From positions 62,001 to 126,000 of the forward strand of contig NZ_JAHXYI010000002.1 in NCBI RefSeq assembly GCF_019970045.1: 64,000 bases of DNA, in the 5' to 3' direction. The notes under the pieces were generated by a model. The model did not search any database and was not told the DNA's origin. It worked only from the letters and a program-made list of their open reading frames with translations. Origin of the DNA: Chryseobacterium sp. GVT01B. GTDB taxonomy: Bacteria; Bacteroidota; Bacteroidia; Flavobacteriales; Weeksellaceae. The position numbers were made by a program, and so were the translations under genes. Within the stretch, counting starts at the first letter, position 1. The number at the start of each line of letters is the position of its first letter. Below are positions 35,525-45,278 of the stretch, one piece after another.

Positions 35525-36496
35525 ATGAAAAGAACGACCATAAAAGATCTTGCGAAAATGCTCAACATTAGTACTTCAACAGTTTCCAGAGCATTAAAGG
35601 ATCATCCTGATATAAGCAGTTCTGTTAAGCTCAAAGTGAAGGAAGCGGCAGAAACGTTTAATTATATTCCGAATGATTTTGCCATCAGTTTCAGGAAAAA
35701 CTCTTCTAAGGTGATTGGTCTTATTGTTCCGGAAATTTCCATGTTTTTTTTACCATCAATCATTAATGGTATTTCATCCATTCTTAATAAAGAAGGATAC
35801 CGTTTTTTTATATTATCATCCAATGATTCCTTTGAGACAGAAAAGGAACATATAGAAACCTGCATCAATTCCAGAGTGGATGGTATCCTGATTTCATTAA
35901 CAAATGAGACCAAAAATGGTGAACATTTGAAAAAACTGAAGGAAATGGAAATTCCGGTTATTATTTTCGATAAAACGATTCCTCAGCAGAATTTTGAATC
36001 TGTAATTTTTGACAATATAAAAACAGCCGAACAGTGTGCAGAAAAATTAGTTGACCAGGGATGCAAAAATATACTGGCAATTTTTGGCGATGAAAATCTT
36101 GAAATCACACAAAGCAGGCTCAAGTCATTCGAAAACAAAATCAGACAATTTCCTTCTATCCGATTGAAGATTATATTCTGTAAATCTGCTGATATTGTGA
36201 AACAAAAACTGGATCTTTTGTTAGATGACCATTCATTTGATGGATTTTTTGCCATGAGTGATGAAACTTTAATGGGCCTCCATAGTTCATTAATCAAAAG
36301 AAACCTAAACAACACGAATAAGAAAGTAATTGCTATAAGTGAAGGAACTTTACCGAAATATCTGGATGAAACATATGAATATCAAATCAATGATGGATAT
36401 AAAATGGGAACATTTGCCGCTACAAAACTAATGGAAAAAATCAAAAAACTCAATCCTAACTCTCCAACAAATCCCGATAATTGTTACTATTTATAG
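35525..36496 (+). CDS. LacI family transcriptional regulator
   Basis: 323 residues. The N-terminal helix-turn-helix is TTIKDLAKMLNISTSTVSRALKDHP (in parts), followed by the hinge helix region and a periplasmic-binding-protein fold (VIGLIVPEISMFFLP, VDGILISLT, GFFAMSDETLMGL). It should bind the tandem operator upstream and control the divergent receptor operon in response to a sugar. The C-terminus is slightly short for the family. Downstream gene at 36527 is only 30 bp away. Confidence 0.93.
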   Translation: MKRTTIKDLAKMLNISTSTVSRALKDHPDISSSVKLKVKEAAETFNYIPNDFAISFRKNSSKVIGLIVPEISMFFLPSIINGISSILNKEGYRFFILSSNDSFETEKEHIETCINSRVDGILISLTNETKNGEHLKKLKEMEIPVIIFDKTIPQQNFESVIFDNIKTAEQCAEKLVDQGCKNILAIFGDENLEITQSRLKSFENKIRQFPSIRLKIIFCKSADIVKQKLDLLLDDHSFDGFFAMSDETLMGLHSSLIKRNLNNTNKKVIAISEGTLPKYLDETYEYQINDGYKMGTFAATKLMEKIKKLNPNSPTNPDNCYYL

Positions 36497-36526
36497 CTTA
36501 AAAGAAAATAGAAGTACATTATTAAT

Positions 36527-36991
36527 ATGAAACAGTTACCGATTGAAGAAACCTTTTCCTCACCGCAATGGTTAAAAATAATCTGCTATTTTTTTGGACT
36601 TCTCTTAGGTTTGACAGGATTTGGGCTTCTTATGCAGAAAGATCTTCCCCGGGAAATTATTTTTTTGGTACCATTCATTTTCCTGATTGCTGTTAGTATG
36701 CTGATGTATACCCGGCTAAGACTAATCATTTCAAATACAGAAATCCTCTTTACAGGAGGTTTGAGACAACATCAGTTTCTTTGGACTGATATTACAGGAA
36801 TAGATATGAAAATTGTTGGAAAATATCAAACCCCAATCTGTATTGTACATTACGGCAAGAAATCACTGGAACTTCATAGAGGTTTTTACTTAAAAGGACA
36901 GTTCAATAGAATCTTATCATTGTTGGAAACAAAAGCCGCACCGGAATTATTTTCTGAACAATATCAATCGATCCGTCATCACCTCAGTTAA
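36527..36991 (+). CDS. Two-span membrane protein with PH-like domain (STM3941-like)
   Basis: 154 residues. Two hydrophobic segments at ~18-37 and ~44-62 are followed by a soluble domain of about 90 residues with alternating beta strands (LRLIISNTEILFTGG, HQFLWTDITGIDMK) that fits the bacterial PH-like fold of the STM3941 family. The role is unknown. It is close enough to the LacI gene to be co-transcribed, but a link to sugar use is not evident. Confidence 0.65.
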   Translation: MKQLPIEETFSSPQWLKIICYFFGLLLGLTGFGLLMQKDLPREIIFLVPFIFLIAVSMLMYTRLRLIISNTEILFTGGLRQHQFLWTDITGIDMKIVGKYQTPICIVHYGKKSLELHRGFYLKGQFNRILSLLETKAAPELFSEQYQSIRHHLS

Positions 36992-37189
36992 TTTGTTAAA
37001 ACTACAATAAAAAAGCCCCCATCGGGAGGCTAAAACTATTGGATGAATGAAAAACTTATCCCAAATGTAGGAAATATTCATTCTGTCATTTATGCGTACA
37101 ATCATAATCAGAGATTTTTCTATTAAAATAAAAATCTCTGAGAAAAACAGTTTGTGACATCATTTTTTATAAAGGAATATATGCTCTCA

Positions 37190-37224
37190 ATAAAAAAGCT
37201 GCAAAGAATTAACTTTACAGCTTT
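37190..37224 (-). terminator. Intrinsic terminator of the surface protein gene at 37280
   Basis: On the minus strand a stem AAAGCTG.AAAG/CTTT.CAGCTTT with one mismatch and a 6-nt loop, followed by a run of six T. It lies 55 bp after the stop codon. A second, weaker hairpin at 37014-37031 (AGCC.CCC/GGG.GGCT) also has a T run on the minus strand and may back it up. Confidence 0.7.
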
Positions 37225-37279
37225 GATTTTCATAGTATGTTTTTAGAATCTTTTTTCTAGTCTGATAATTATCCTGAAT

Positions 37280-38866
37280 TTAGTTTTGGAACTTTACAAA
37301 ATCCAGATAAAAAGAAGGGTTGCCTCCATTAAATCCGGTCGGAACTACTAAATTGGTTTTATGAGCAACTATAGGATAAACTCCGGGAGCAGCAAAGTAT
37401 AATACTCTGGTCTGATCTCTCGGCACAAAATTAATAGGATCAGGACTTGCAGTCCCACAATATGATTTCCATACTTCACCTATCCCAGGAATGTAAAACC
37501 AGTAATCATTACAGGTAGAAGTTATAGTAATTCCTGAACGGAAAAAATACCACCCTTTGGCAGGAATATTCACAGAAAGTCCTGTTGGCAAATTGTCTCC
37601 GCCTGAGTTTCCGGTAAAAGGATTAACCAATGTTCCTGTGTAAGATGTCCAGTTATCAGCAAATGCCGTAGTAACAGTAGAAGACCATGTTGCCAATCCG
37701 TTTGCATCACTGGTCAGTACATAACCCAGCTGCTGGGTGCCGTCTTTAATCTGAAGAGCCCCATTGGTAGTTCCGTTATCAATAACAACCTTTGCACTGG
37801 CAGCTCCTGCCGGTACTGTATTGGTTCCTACCAGAACTTTTCCTGTACCGTTGATGCTTAAATTGTTACCTGCCGTTGCAATATCAGTTGCCTGCGAAAG
37901 GGTTCCTCCCAATTTTACATCTGTACCGGATAAAGTAAGACCGTTACTTGCTGTGATATTATTATTAATGATTGTTGTACCGCCATTTCCATTACCTCCT
38001 GCAAGCTCGGTAACCGTCATAAATCCTATTCCCGGATTCAGCTGTGCAGTTCCGGCTCCTCCCAATCTTACCTTTACAGAGGTATCAACTGTAGGTCTGT
38101 AAATAGCATAGGCTTCCGGCTGACCGCCAATAGATGTTGCCGGATAATTATTGATGGCATCCACAACTCCTGTTGTACTGGAAGGAAGAACAGAGTTATT
38201 GGAAGCGTCTACCCATTCATACACAAAGAATCCTCCTGCCAGCGAAAAATCTGTGGCATGCAGCTGACAACGGAGCACATAGGTTTTACCTGCTTTCAGA
38301 TTGAAAACACCTGCGCTGTAAGTAATATTATTGGAGGCAATGACAGATCCAAATGTCACATCTGATCCTGTAGATACGGATTGGGCTGCGTTTGGCTTCA
38401 CAATAATATAATCCCCTGTAGCAGATGTTCCCGTTGAGAGAAGTTCCCATGTAGAATTCGTTCCGGTAAGTCCCGTACTCACCAGCTCCACGCTCTGATT
38501 GGCTGGTACTGAAATACTGGTATTTCCGTTAATTGTTTCCGGAGCCACGGCATTCACGGTGATCTTAAAGTTTGTGTTGTTTTTAATTCTGTAAATCCTC
38601 CCTTTGAAGTTTCCAATCCCACTGATGGAAGGCGGTAAACCGAATACGGCATCTGAACTTCCATTGTATGAAACGTGGAAATCTGATAATGCTAAATTAT
38701 AAGTGGCTGTAGTGACCGCTTTATAATTAGCAGCCAATGATCCGTTAATATCCATCGTAGAACCGGGATTCACTGTGTTGACCCCAACATTTCCTGCCTG
38801 GGCAAAAGCAATAGCCGGACTCAGGGCTATCATTGCAAAGATTAGTTTTGTAGAAATTTTAACCAT
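37280..38866 (-). CDS. Large secreted surface protein with 'VGVNTVNPGSTMDING' head
   Basis: 528 residues. A signal peptide (KLIFAMIALSPAIAFAQ) is followed by the same Bacteroidota head motif as in the protein at 28385 (NVGVNTVNPGSTMDINGSL). The rest is Thr/Asn/Gly-rich and beta-rich with several low-complexity turns, for example TNSTWELLSTGTSATGDYIIV (in parts). Near residue 300 a run GGNGNGGTTIINNNI separates two halves. It ends FYLDFVKFQN without a T9SS sorting domain. It may be an adhesin or envelope protein. Own transcription unit next to a two-component system. Confidence 0.7.
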   Translation of the reverse strand: MVKISTKLIFAMIALSPAIAFAQAGNVGVNTVNPGSTMDINGSLAANYKAVTTATYNLALSDFHVSYNGSSDAVFGLPPSISGIGNFKGRIYRIKNNTNFKITVNAVAPETINGNTSISVPANQSVELVSTGLTGTNSTWELLSTGTSATGDYIIVKPNAAQSVSTGSDVTFGSVIASNNITYSAGVFNLKAGKTYVLRCQLHATDFSLAGGFFVYEWVDASNNSVLPSSTTGVVDAINNYPATSIGGQPEAYAIYRPTVDTSVKVRLGGAGTAQLNPGIGFMTVTELAGGNGNGGTTIINNNITASNGLTLSGTDVKLGGTLSQATDIATAGNNLSINGTGKVLVGTNTVPAGAASAKVVIDNGTTNGALQIKDGTQQLGYVLTSDANGLATWSSTVTTAFADNWTSYTGTLVNPFTGNSGGDNLPTGLSVNIPAKGWYFFRSGITITSTCNDYWFYIPGIGEVWKSYCGTASPDPINFVPRDQTRVLYFAAPGVYPIVAHKTNLVVPTGFNGGNPSFYLDFVKFQN

Positions 38867-39028
38867 TTATCATTAATTTATTTACATTAATAAACCCGAT
38901 TGTTTAACATAATGTAAAAGTATCAGAATAAATTCTACAGAAAACATCACCATGCGTAGAAAAAAACTAAGCAAATTGTAGAAAATTTTCTACACTCAAA
39001 AAATAGCTTTTATTTACAAAAATCAGTA

Positions 39029-39643
39029 TTACGACATATAAGCTTCATACAGTTTAATAAGATCGGCCAGATTACTTGTTTTCAGCTTTTTATGGATTCT
39101 TTTTTTATAAGTGCTGATTGTGGACATCTGAATATCCATCTCATTTGAAATTTCCAGATTACCGTTTCCTTTTACCATGAGCATAAAAATTTCATACTCT
39201 CTTTCTGATAAACTTTTTATAGCATCAAGGGTGGAAGGCTGTAAAAGTCTGTTGACTATACCGTTTGGATAATAATTTCCTTCTGAAAACATTTTCATCA
39301 CGGCTTCAGAAATGATATCTACCTTACTTAGTTTATTAATATATCCATCTGCCCCTTCCTTGATATACTGTATGGCAATCTCATCTTCATAAGCCGAAAA
39401 AACAAGTATTTTCAAGGCAGGATCAAGCAGTTTGATTTCTGAGATCATTTTTTTATTTCTGCTTTCAGGCATATTGATATCCAGAATAAGCAGATCAAAT
39501 TTTTGCCTTGAAATTTTATCGAAAGCTTCAGGATAATCAGAAGCTGTATCTATCAGTACATCAGGAATGCGCGATTCTAAAATGATGGCGGTTCCTGTTA
39601 ATACAATATCATGATCATCTGCTATAAGGATCTTTTTAACCAT
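39029..39643 (-). CDS. NarL/LuxR-type response regulator
   Basis: 204 residues. The receiver (1-~120) has KILIADDHD, the phospho-acceptor Asp in LLILDINMPE and VFSAYEDE. The C-terminal LuxR helix-turn-helix reads LSEREYEIFMLMVKGNGNLEISNEM and STISTYKKRIHKKL (in parts). It lies 2 bp after the propeller kinase gene and is its likely partner. Target genes are unknown; the surface-protein gene next door is a candidate. Confidence 0.92.
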   Translation of the reverse strand: MVKKILIADDHDIVLTGTAIILESRIPDVLIDTASDYPEAFDKISRQKFDLLILDINMPESRNKKMISEIKLLDPALKILVFSAYEDEIAIQYIKEGADGYINKLSKVDIISEAVMKMFSEGNYYPNGIVNRLLQPSTLDAIKSLSEREYEIFMLMVKGNGNLEISNEMDIQMSTISTYKKRIHKKLKTSNLADLIKLYEAYMS

Positions 39644-39645
39644 TT

Positions 39646-42600
39646 TTAAGATTTTTTAAGAATTAATTGGAAAGAAGTACCTTTTGTTTCGTTTCTTCTG
39701 ATTATAATTTTACTTTCTAACATTTGGAGCAACTGAAGTATCAGATGGAGTCCCATCCCGTATTTTTGTAATAACAGCTTCTCATTTTCAATATTCTCCT
39801 GAAGCTTGGTGTAATATTCAATCTTGTGCTCATCCATGCCGATTCCTGTATCTGTAATTTCCAGAATAACAGCTTCCTGTTCATCCGATCCGGTTATGAT
39901 AATATTCCCGTTTCGTGTATATTTTACAGAGTTATCCATCAGGTTATGAATAATAACAGCCAGAATATTTTTACTGATCTGTATCATTAGTTCTTTATCT
40001 ACATTATTAACAATTGCCGTGTTATGATTAGCTGCAATCTCATCAAAAAGGATTTTCTTTTCCTCCACCAGGTCATAGAAGGAATACAATTCTGTTTCGT
40101 CAGTCCTGTATTCATTGTATATATCAGCATATTCTTTCAGTGTTTTCGTGAAATTGTATAACTGGTTGGATGATTTATAAATAGAATTCAGAATCCTTTC
40201 AGTGCGGTGCAAACTCATTTCCTGATAATCTAAAGCTTCTTTGCTGGTCAAAGCAATAAACTTCAACGGTGTGGTAATATCATGGGTAATGGTCCCGATG
40301 AGCTTTTTCTGCTGTTCGATTTCCTTTCCCAGTTTTGTTTGAGTAATTTCCAGGTTTTCCACAGTTTCTGAAAGAGTTCTGGTTCTTAAACGGATTATTT
40401 CTTCCAGTTCACGGTTCTTCTTTTTATGAAAGCTCATCCGCCATCTTACGGATAAATAAAGCAAAAAAAGCAACAGAAAAATGATAAACAGTTTAAACCA
40501 TAGCGTTTGATAAAAAAAAGGAGGAATGATAATTTTAATTTTCTTAAAAACATATTCCTGCTTATCAGAAACAAGCATTCTAATGGTAAGAACATGGATA
40601 CCATAGCCAAGGTTATTGAGTAAAAACTTCCGGTCCTTTCCTACAGACATCCATTTACCGGTTCCATTATCATCTAATTTTGTTTCAATGACAATATTAT
40701 CAGGGTTTGCATAGTAAGGGACATCAATAAACAATTCAACCCGTCTGTTTTCCTGGCTCAGCATTAATGTATTTGTAAACAATCTTTCCTTATCATCAAA
40801 CAAAGCCCTTTCTATACACATGTCTGTGGGATAATAACTTTTAACTTTCAAGGGATTAAAAAATACAAGCCCATTTAATGAGGGTAAAACAAAATCGCCA
40901 TTTTTCAATTTGTTGCCATTTACATTACTTCCGCCATTAAATTCGTTGGTGTTAAAACCTGCTTCTTTTGAATATCTGTAATAGTTCAATTTTAAATTCC
41001 GGTTTTGTACATATTTCAAAAGCATGTTTTCTCTTATCTTGTACAAGCCATTGTTGGTTGGAATCCAGAAATAACCATCCTGATCTTCCAGCAGTGTGTG
41101 GGGAGACAAAAGATTCCCTTCCGGATCACTGGGCATTTTTATAAGCTGATTGTTTTTTATAAGATAAAAACCTCTTCCCAGAGTGGTTACCCATAAATTT
41201 CCATCTGTAGTATATACAATATCACGGATTGACAATTCATTTTTCCCGGTTAAATCGTAGATTTTATTATGATTGACTGATATTTTGTACAATCCTTTTA
41301 TTGTACCAACCAAAATATCACCCTTTTCTGTTAAAATAATCTTAGTAGGTTCATTTGCAAACAGATATTTTTTCTTTAAAGACTTATAGGGTAAATCTTC
41401 ATAAATGCTTAGTGTACCTGTGAATTCTGTATTTCCTTTTTTTTGTTTCGCTGCCAGTACATAGTATTTTCCATTGGCAAAGAAGAAATCTTTCACAGTG
41501 TCTTCTCCCGTGGAAATACTTTGGAAATCTGTAAAATCAGAATTTTTATTGTATACAAAAAGAGTTTGTTCTCTTCGGGTTACAATATTTCCCTGCTTGT
41601 CAAAATTTAAAAAATAGGATATATTTTTTTCGAAGTTTTTGCTTTTAACCAGTCCGTTCCTGTTATAAATTTCTCCTGCGGGGTTAATTACACATGAATC
41701 ATTATAAGGTTGGATCGCATAAAAGACAGCTGATGATTTTGGAGTACTCTTTTTCGAAGAGGTAAAATCTGTTAAGCTCACTATTTTGAGTCCGTCTGTG
41801 CTGCTCCCAATATAAAGCTTTTTATATTTTTCATCATAATAAATGCTCATCAGGTTACTTTCGCTTATATGATCCAGCTGAACCAATTTTAATAGCTTGA
41901 GTGTTCCATCATTGTAAATACATCTGTAAAGAATATCATTATTCAATATAAATCCCTGCCCATTTGTTCTGTTCCAGAAAATTTTGCTTCTGACATCCGC
42001 TACAAGGGGTAGATCATAAGAACCTGTAATTTTCCCTTCTTCTATTTTTTTTACTTTTTTAGTATTCCGATCAATATAAAACAGGATATCTCCTATTGTA
42101 AAGGCATTTGGATCATTTTTATAAAGCGGTTTTACATCAAGTGTAACCTGTGATTTCGAAAGAAAATCTTCATAAACAAAGGAATTCTGTGTGATAAAAT
42201 ATCTTCCTTTTTTGAAGTCCATAAAAAAATAAACTCCCGGAGATGGGCTGTAGCTGTAGTTTGAAATACACAGATGATAATTGATATTATCTTTAACAAT
42301 AATTGTTGGAAATCTTTTTATACTTTTAATAACTTTGGGGACCTTTTGGTGTATTAAAACTGTTTTTCCATAATCTCCTGCTGTAAAAATGCTGTCTTTT
42401 TTAGAATCACCGTAAAAATAAGTAAACCGCTGGCTGTTTAATGGGAAATTTTTACGAACAAAAAAATTGAGTCCGTCATATCTTACGATTCCATTTTCTG
42501 TTGTTAGCCAGATAAAACCATATTTATCTTTTATAATATCTTTTACACTATTCTGAGGGAGTCCGTTATCTGTATTGAAAAGCTGCACAGTATATTGCTG

Positions 42601-42666
42601 AGAGTAAATCAAAAGAAAAGCAAACAGAAAACCAACTGTAAGAATATTTCTACACAAACCAATCAT
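39646..42666 (-). CDS. Sensor histidine kinase with two-component-regulator propeller
   Basis: 1006 residues. A signal/membrane start (LTVGFLFAFLLIYSQ) precedes a periplasmic region of propeller repeats ('NTDNGLPQNSVKDIIKDKYGFIWLTTENGIVRYDG' in parts, then TTDGNLWVTTLGRGFYL and DQDGYFWIPTNNGLYKI). A Y_Y_Y-like domain, one membrane helix near 730 (FKLFIIFLLLFLLYLSV), a coiled coil and the kinase core follow: His in TITHDITTPLKF, N box IIHNLMDNSVKY, G1 DTGIGMDE. Unlike classical hybrid two-component systems it has no receiver or AraC domain; the regulator is the separate gene downstream. Propeller kinases often sense carbohydrates in Bacteroidota. Confidence 0.9.
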   Translation of the reverse strand: MIGLCRNILTVGFLFAFLLIYSQQYTVQLFNTDNGLPQNSVKDIIKDKYGFIWLTTENGIVRYDGLNFFVRKNFPLNSQRFTYFYGDSKKDSIFTAGDYGKTVLIHQKVPKVIKSIKRFPTIIVKDNINYHLCISNYSYSPSPGVYFFMDFKKGRYFITQNSFVYEDFLSKSQVTLDVKPLYKNDPNAFTIGDILFYIDRNTKKVKKIEEGKITGSYDLPLVADVRSKIFWNRTNGQGFILNNDILYRCIYNDGTLKLLKLVQLDHISESNLMSIYYDEKYKKLYIGSSTDGLKIVSLTDFTSSKKSTPKSSAVFYAIQPYNDSCVINPAGEIYNRNGLVKSKNFEKNISYFLNFDKQGNIVTRREQTLFVYNKNSDFTDFQSISTGEDTVKDFFFANGKYYVLAAKQKKGNTEFTGTLSIYEDLPYKSLKKKYLFANEPTKIILTEKGDILVGTIKGLYKISVNHNKIYDLTGKNELSIRDIVYTTDGNLWVTTLGRGFYLIKNNQLIKMPSDPEGNLLSPHTLLEDQDGYFWIPTNNGLYKIRENMLLKYVQNRNLKLNYYRYSKEAGFNTNEFNGGSNVNGNKLKNGDFVLPSLNGLVFFNPLKVKSYYPTDMCIERALFDDKERLFTNTLMLSQENRRVELFIDVPYYANPDNIVIETKLDDNGTGKWMSVGKDRKFLLNNLGYGIHVLTIRMLVSDKQEYVFKKIKIIIPPFFYQTLWFKLFIIFLLLFLLYLSVRWRMSFHKKKNRELEEIIRLRTRTLSETVENLEITQTKLGKEIEQQKKLIGTITHDITTPLKFIALTSKEALDYQEMSLHRTERILNSIYKSSNQLYNFTKTLKEYADIYNEYRTDETELYSFYDLVEEKKILFDEIAANHNTAIVNNVDKELMIQISKNILAVIIHNLMDNSVKYTRNGNIIITGSDEQEAVILEITDTGIGMDEHKIEYYTKLQENIENEKLLLQKYGMGLHLILQLLQMLESKIIIRRNETKGTSFQLILKKS

Positions 42667-42862
42667 TTTTTACCAATAGTGTAAAGATAATTTATTTAAA
42701 CACATTATTTGCCAAAATATGTCTCATTGAGTTTTTATGTCAAATATTTCCTATTGGTTTAATATTTAATTCATAACAAAAGTAGGTTTATATGTATTTT
42801 TTTCCTTTTTGATAAAAATCGCAAGTCATTAGAATGTAAACCATTAAAAACAAATAAGGAGA

Positions 42863-43606
42863 CTAATTGATGATCTCTCCTTTGCTATCATCTAATTTTT
42901 CACGAAACTTCTGAAGATCTTCAGGGTTAGGTTTTGTCCATTCTTCAGCTTCACCGATAATTTTCAAAGGCATTTCTGAACGATAAGAACGGGTGGGATT
43001 TCCTGGAAATTTTTTGTCTGTTACATTGGGATCATTTTCATAAATACCTGTTGGTTCTACAATATATACACGCTCTGCTCCATCTCCTTTTGCTAGAGCA
43101 GCGGCAAGCCCTGCGCCGTTAATCAAAGCTGTGAAATAGATATGATTCATTTTTAATTCTGACTTATAATTTGAGATTCCGCCAGACGTCAGCAGATCTC
43201 CAACCTGTAAATCTGCTTTTGTTCCATGGTAAAAAGGTCCTTTATCAGAAGGATGATTTTGTAATAACAGTGCCAGTTCGGAGTTCTTTTTTGATGTTTC
43301 AAGATCTCCTAATTCCTCATAGCATTTGGAAATATTCAAATAAAGAGAAGGCAAGGCACTTTTAACCGTATCATCATTTATTTTTAAAGCAAATTCCAGA
43401 GAGGTTTCAAGCCACTTCAACCGATCAGCAGGTGTTTTTTGATGACGAGATACATAATGAGCTGCCAGAAATTTTTCATGATCGTCTGCCGCTTCTTCCC
43501 AGGCTTGTAAAAACAGTCTTTTGGCCTCCTCAGGCATGGCTTTATCTTCCATATTCATCCCCTGAAGGCAAAGTTTGATAACATTATTAAATGGTGAAAA
43601 CTCCAT
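42863..43606 (-). CDS. arr: Rifampin ADP-ribosyltransferase (Arr-like) with N-terminal helical domain
   Basis: 247 residues. The C-terminal half (~121-230) is Arr: GPFYHGTKADLQVGDLL, HIYFTAL, RVYIVEPTG, the ENDPNVTDKKFPGNPTRSY segment (in parts) and PLKIIGEAEEW. The catalytic residues H128, Y157 and D192 keep the spacing of the known enzyme. Arr transfers ADP-ribose from NAD to rifamycins and inactivates them. The first 115 residues are alpha-helical with TPR-like units (LFLQAWEEAADDHEKFLAAHYVSR in parts), absent from the ~140-residue Arr of mycobacteria and integrons. No signs of a mobile element nearby. Natural substrate may not be a drug. Confidence 0.88.
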   Translation of the reverse strand: MEFSPFNNVIKLCLQGMNMEDKAMPEEAKRLFLQAWEEAADDHEKFLAAHYVSRHQKTPADRLKWLETSLEFALKINDDTVKSALPSLYLNISKCYEELGDLETSKKNSELALLLQNHPSDKGPFYHGTKADLQVGDLLTSGGISNYKSELKMNHIYFTALINGAGLAAALAKGDGAERVYIVEPTGIYENDPNVTDKKFPGNPTRSYRSEMPLKIIGEAEEWTKPNPEDLQKFREKLDDSKGEIIN

Positions 43607-43650
43607 GTTTTATTTTTTTATTATTTCTGAATGTACTGTACGCTATTGAG

Positions 43651-43658
43651 CAAATTTA
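43651..43658 (-). promoter_or_regulatory. -7 promoter element of the Arr-like gene
   Basis: On the minus strand TAAATTTG, matching TAnnTTTG, 44 bp before the ATG. Confidence 0.45.
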
Positions 43659-43791
43659 TACAAAATAAAAAAAGGCTGGTTGCCCATTGGCTGAAATTAT
43701 TTTAATGTTCTCACTGATAACACCATCACTATAAGTAATCCTATCTGATCTGAATTTACAGCTATTAATAATCATTTGAGAAACGGAGCTT

Positions 43792-43858
43792 TTCAACGAT
43801 TGTTTATGCCTGTTTATCGAAAATCAGGACTGTTTTACAGTATTATGAATGAACTTTA
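43792..43858 (+). promoter_or_regulatory. dps promoter with LytTR-type direct repeat (site 1)
   Basis: Direct repeat TTCAACGAT (43792-43800), 12-bp spacer ending GCCTG, then TTTATCGAA (43813-43821). Exactly 29 bp later comes GAACTTTA (43851-43858), equivalent to the -7 element of two other promoters in this window. The 21-bp repeat period matches binding by two LytTR domains on one DNA face. Confidence 0.7.
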
Positions 43859-43902
43859 CATCAGCAAAAGAGCAATAATACTCAACTATAAATACCATTA
43901 TT

Positions 43903-44376
43903 ATGAAAACAAAAATCGGAATTACAGAAAAAAACACAGAAGCCGTTGCAGAACAACTGGCAAAACTATTAGCTGATGAGACACTGCTTTACATCAAAAC
44001 AAGAAATGCACACTGGAATGTAACCGGAGACAACTTCCACGCCAACCACATTTTCTTTGAAGAACAGTACAAACAACTGGATGAACTGATGGACAGCGTT
44101 GCAGAACGCATGCGAAAAATAGGACATTATGCTCCGGCAACTATGAAAATCTATCTGGAACTGACTCATTTAACTGAAGATAGTGAAAGAACCAATGACG
44201 GAGCCGGTTTTATGAAAGACCTTTTGAGCGACCACGAAAGCATCATCGAGTTTCTCCGTGGAAACATCATTCCTTTTGCTGAAAAATACAAAGATTACGG
44301 AAGCAGTGACTTTATAACGGGTCTGATGGAAACCCATGAAGAGATGGCCTGGATGATCCGTTCATATTTTAGATAA
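43903..44376 (+). CDS. dps: Dps family DNA-protecting ferritin-like protein
   Basis: 157 residues, the usual Dps length. The ferroxidase motif spans AHWNVTGDNFHANHIFFEEQYKQLDELMDSVAERMRKIG (read in parts): H and D/E ligands from neighbouring subunits are kept. It would assemble into a dodecamer that oxidises iron with hydrogen peroxide and shields DNA. Its promoter carries the LytTR-like direct repeat, and an alpha/beta hydrolase gene follows after 28 bp, probably co-transcribed. Confidence 0.95.
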   Translation: MKTKIGITEKNTEAVAEQLAKLLADETLLYIKTRNAHWNVTGDNFHANHIFFEEQYKQLDELMDSVAERMRKIGHYAPATMKIYLELTHLTEDSERTNDGAGFMKDLLSDHESIIEFLRGNIIPFAEKYKDYGSSDFITGLMETHEEMAWMIRSYFR

Positions 44377-44404
44377 AAGATATTTTTAACTTAAAGAAAT
44401 TAAT

Positions 44405-45172
44405 ATGAAAACCAGATTTAAACATCTGCTAGCCATCCTGTTTGTTAGCCTGGGGGTCTTAGGAAATTTTGTATATGGACAAAAAACACCTGTCAAAAAC
44501 ATTGTTTTGGTTCATGGAGCTTTTGTAGATGGCTCAGGCTGGGAAGGAGTATATAAAGAACTTGTGAAAAAGGGATATCATGTCTCTGTAACCCAACAGA
44601 CTTTGCTATCTTATGAGGATGATGTGAAGCAGGTAAACAGAATTATTGACCAGCAGGACGGTCCCTGCATCCTGGTAGGTCACAGTTATGGCGGTGCCAT
44701 TATAACCACCGCGGGAAACAATCCAAAAGTTGCCGGACTGGTATATCTTGCTGCACATGCTCCTGATGAAGGCGAAACTGAGGCAGACAACGGAAAAAAA
44801 TATCCGTCAGAATATAAATCTCTAATTAAGGGAAATGACGGATTTGATTATATAAATCCAGTCAACTTTCCTGCAGACTTTGCCGGAGGTGTAGCTAAAG
44901 AAAAAGCAGATTTTATGGCTTTCTCACAAACGCCTACGCAGGATTTGGTTTTTCACGCCATTATTCATCATCCGGCCTGGAAATCAAAACCAGTCTGGTA
45001 TATGGTTGCTAAAGCAGATAAAATTATAAATCCAGACTTGGAACGTTTCTATGCAAAGCGGGCCAATAGCAAAAAAACAATAGAAATTGCAGGTGCAAGC
45101 CACTGTGTCTTCATGACCCATCCTAAAGAAGCTGCTGAACTTATTATTGATGCCGCCAAAGGAAGTGAATAA
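44405..45172 (+). CDS. Exported alpha/beta hydrolase
   Basis: 255 residues. A signal peptide (KHLLAILFVSLGVLGNFVYGQ) directs export. The fold has IVLVHGAFVDGSGWEG (oxyanion region), the nucleophile elbow VGHSYGGAI with the catalytic Ser, an acid in KADKIINPD and the His in GASHCVF. It resembles the EstC/salicylate-esterase-like subgroup of small hydrolases. Natural substrate unknown. Downstream of dps and probably in the same transcript, so likely stress-induced. Confidence 0.88.
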   Translation: MKTRFKHLLAILFVSLGVLGNFVYGQKTPVKNIVLVHGAFVDGSGWEGVYKELVKKGYHVSVTQQTLLSYEDDVKQVNRIIDQQDGPCILVGHSYGGAIITTAGNNPKVAGLVYLAAHAPDEGETEADNGKKYPSEYKSLIKGNDGFDYINPVNFPADFAGGVAKEKADFMAFSQTPTQDLVFHAIIHHPAWKSKPVWYMVAKADKIINPDLERFYAKRANSKKTIEIAGASHCVFMTHPKEAAELIIDAAKGSE

Positions 45173-45247
45173 AATTTGATACACACAATATCTTATTAGT
45201 TTACAAAATCAAGCATAATGAACGAATGTCCGAAAATAATTAAGTAG

Positions 45248-45255
45248 TATATTTG
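45248..45255 (+). promoter_or_regulatory. -7 promoter element of the LytTR response-regulator gene
   Basis: TATATTTG, perfect, 24 bp before the ATG. It is a standard promoter without the direct repeat seen at the three stress promoters. Confidence 0.6.
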
Positions 45256-45278
45256 TGTAAACAGAAAGAATTATACCT

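Noticed and set aside
42863..43606. Arr-like gene considered as part of an acquired resistance element
   Set aside because: No integrase, attC-like site, insertion sequence or composition shift is visible nearby; it looks resident.
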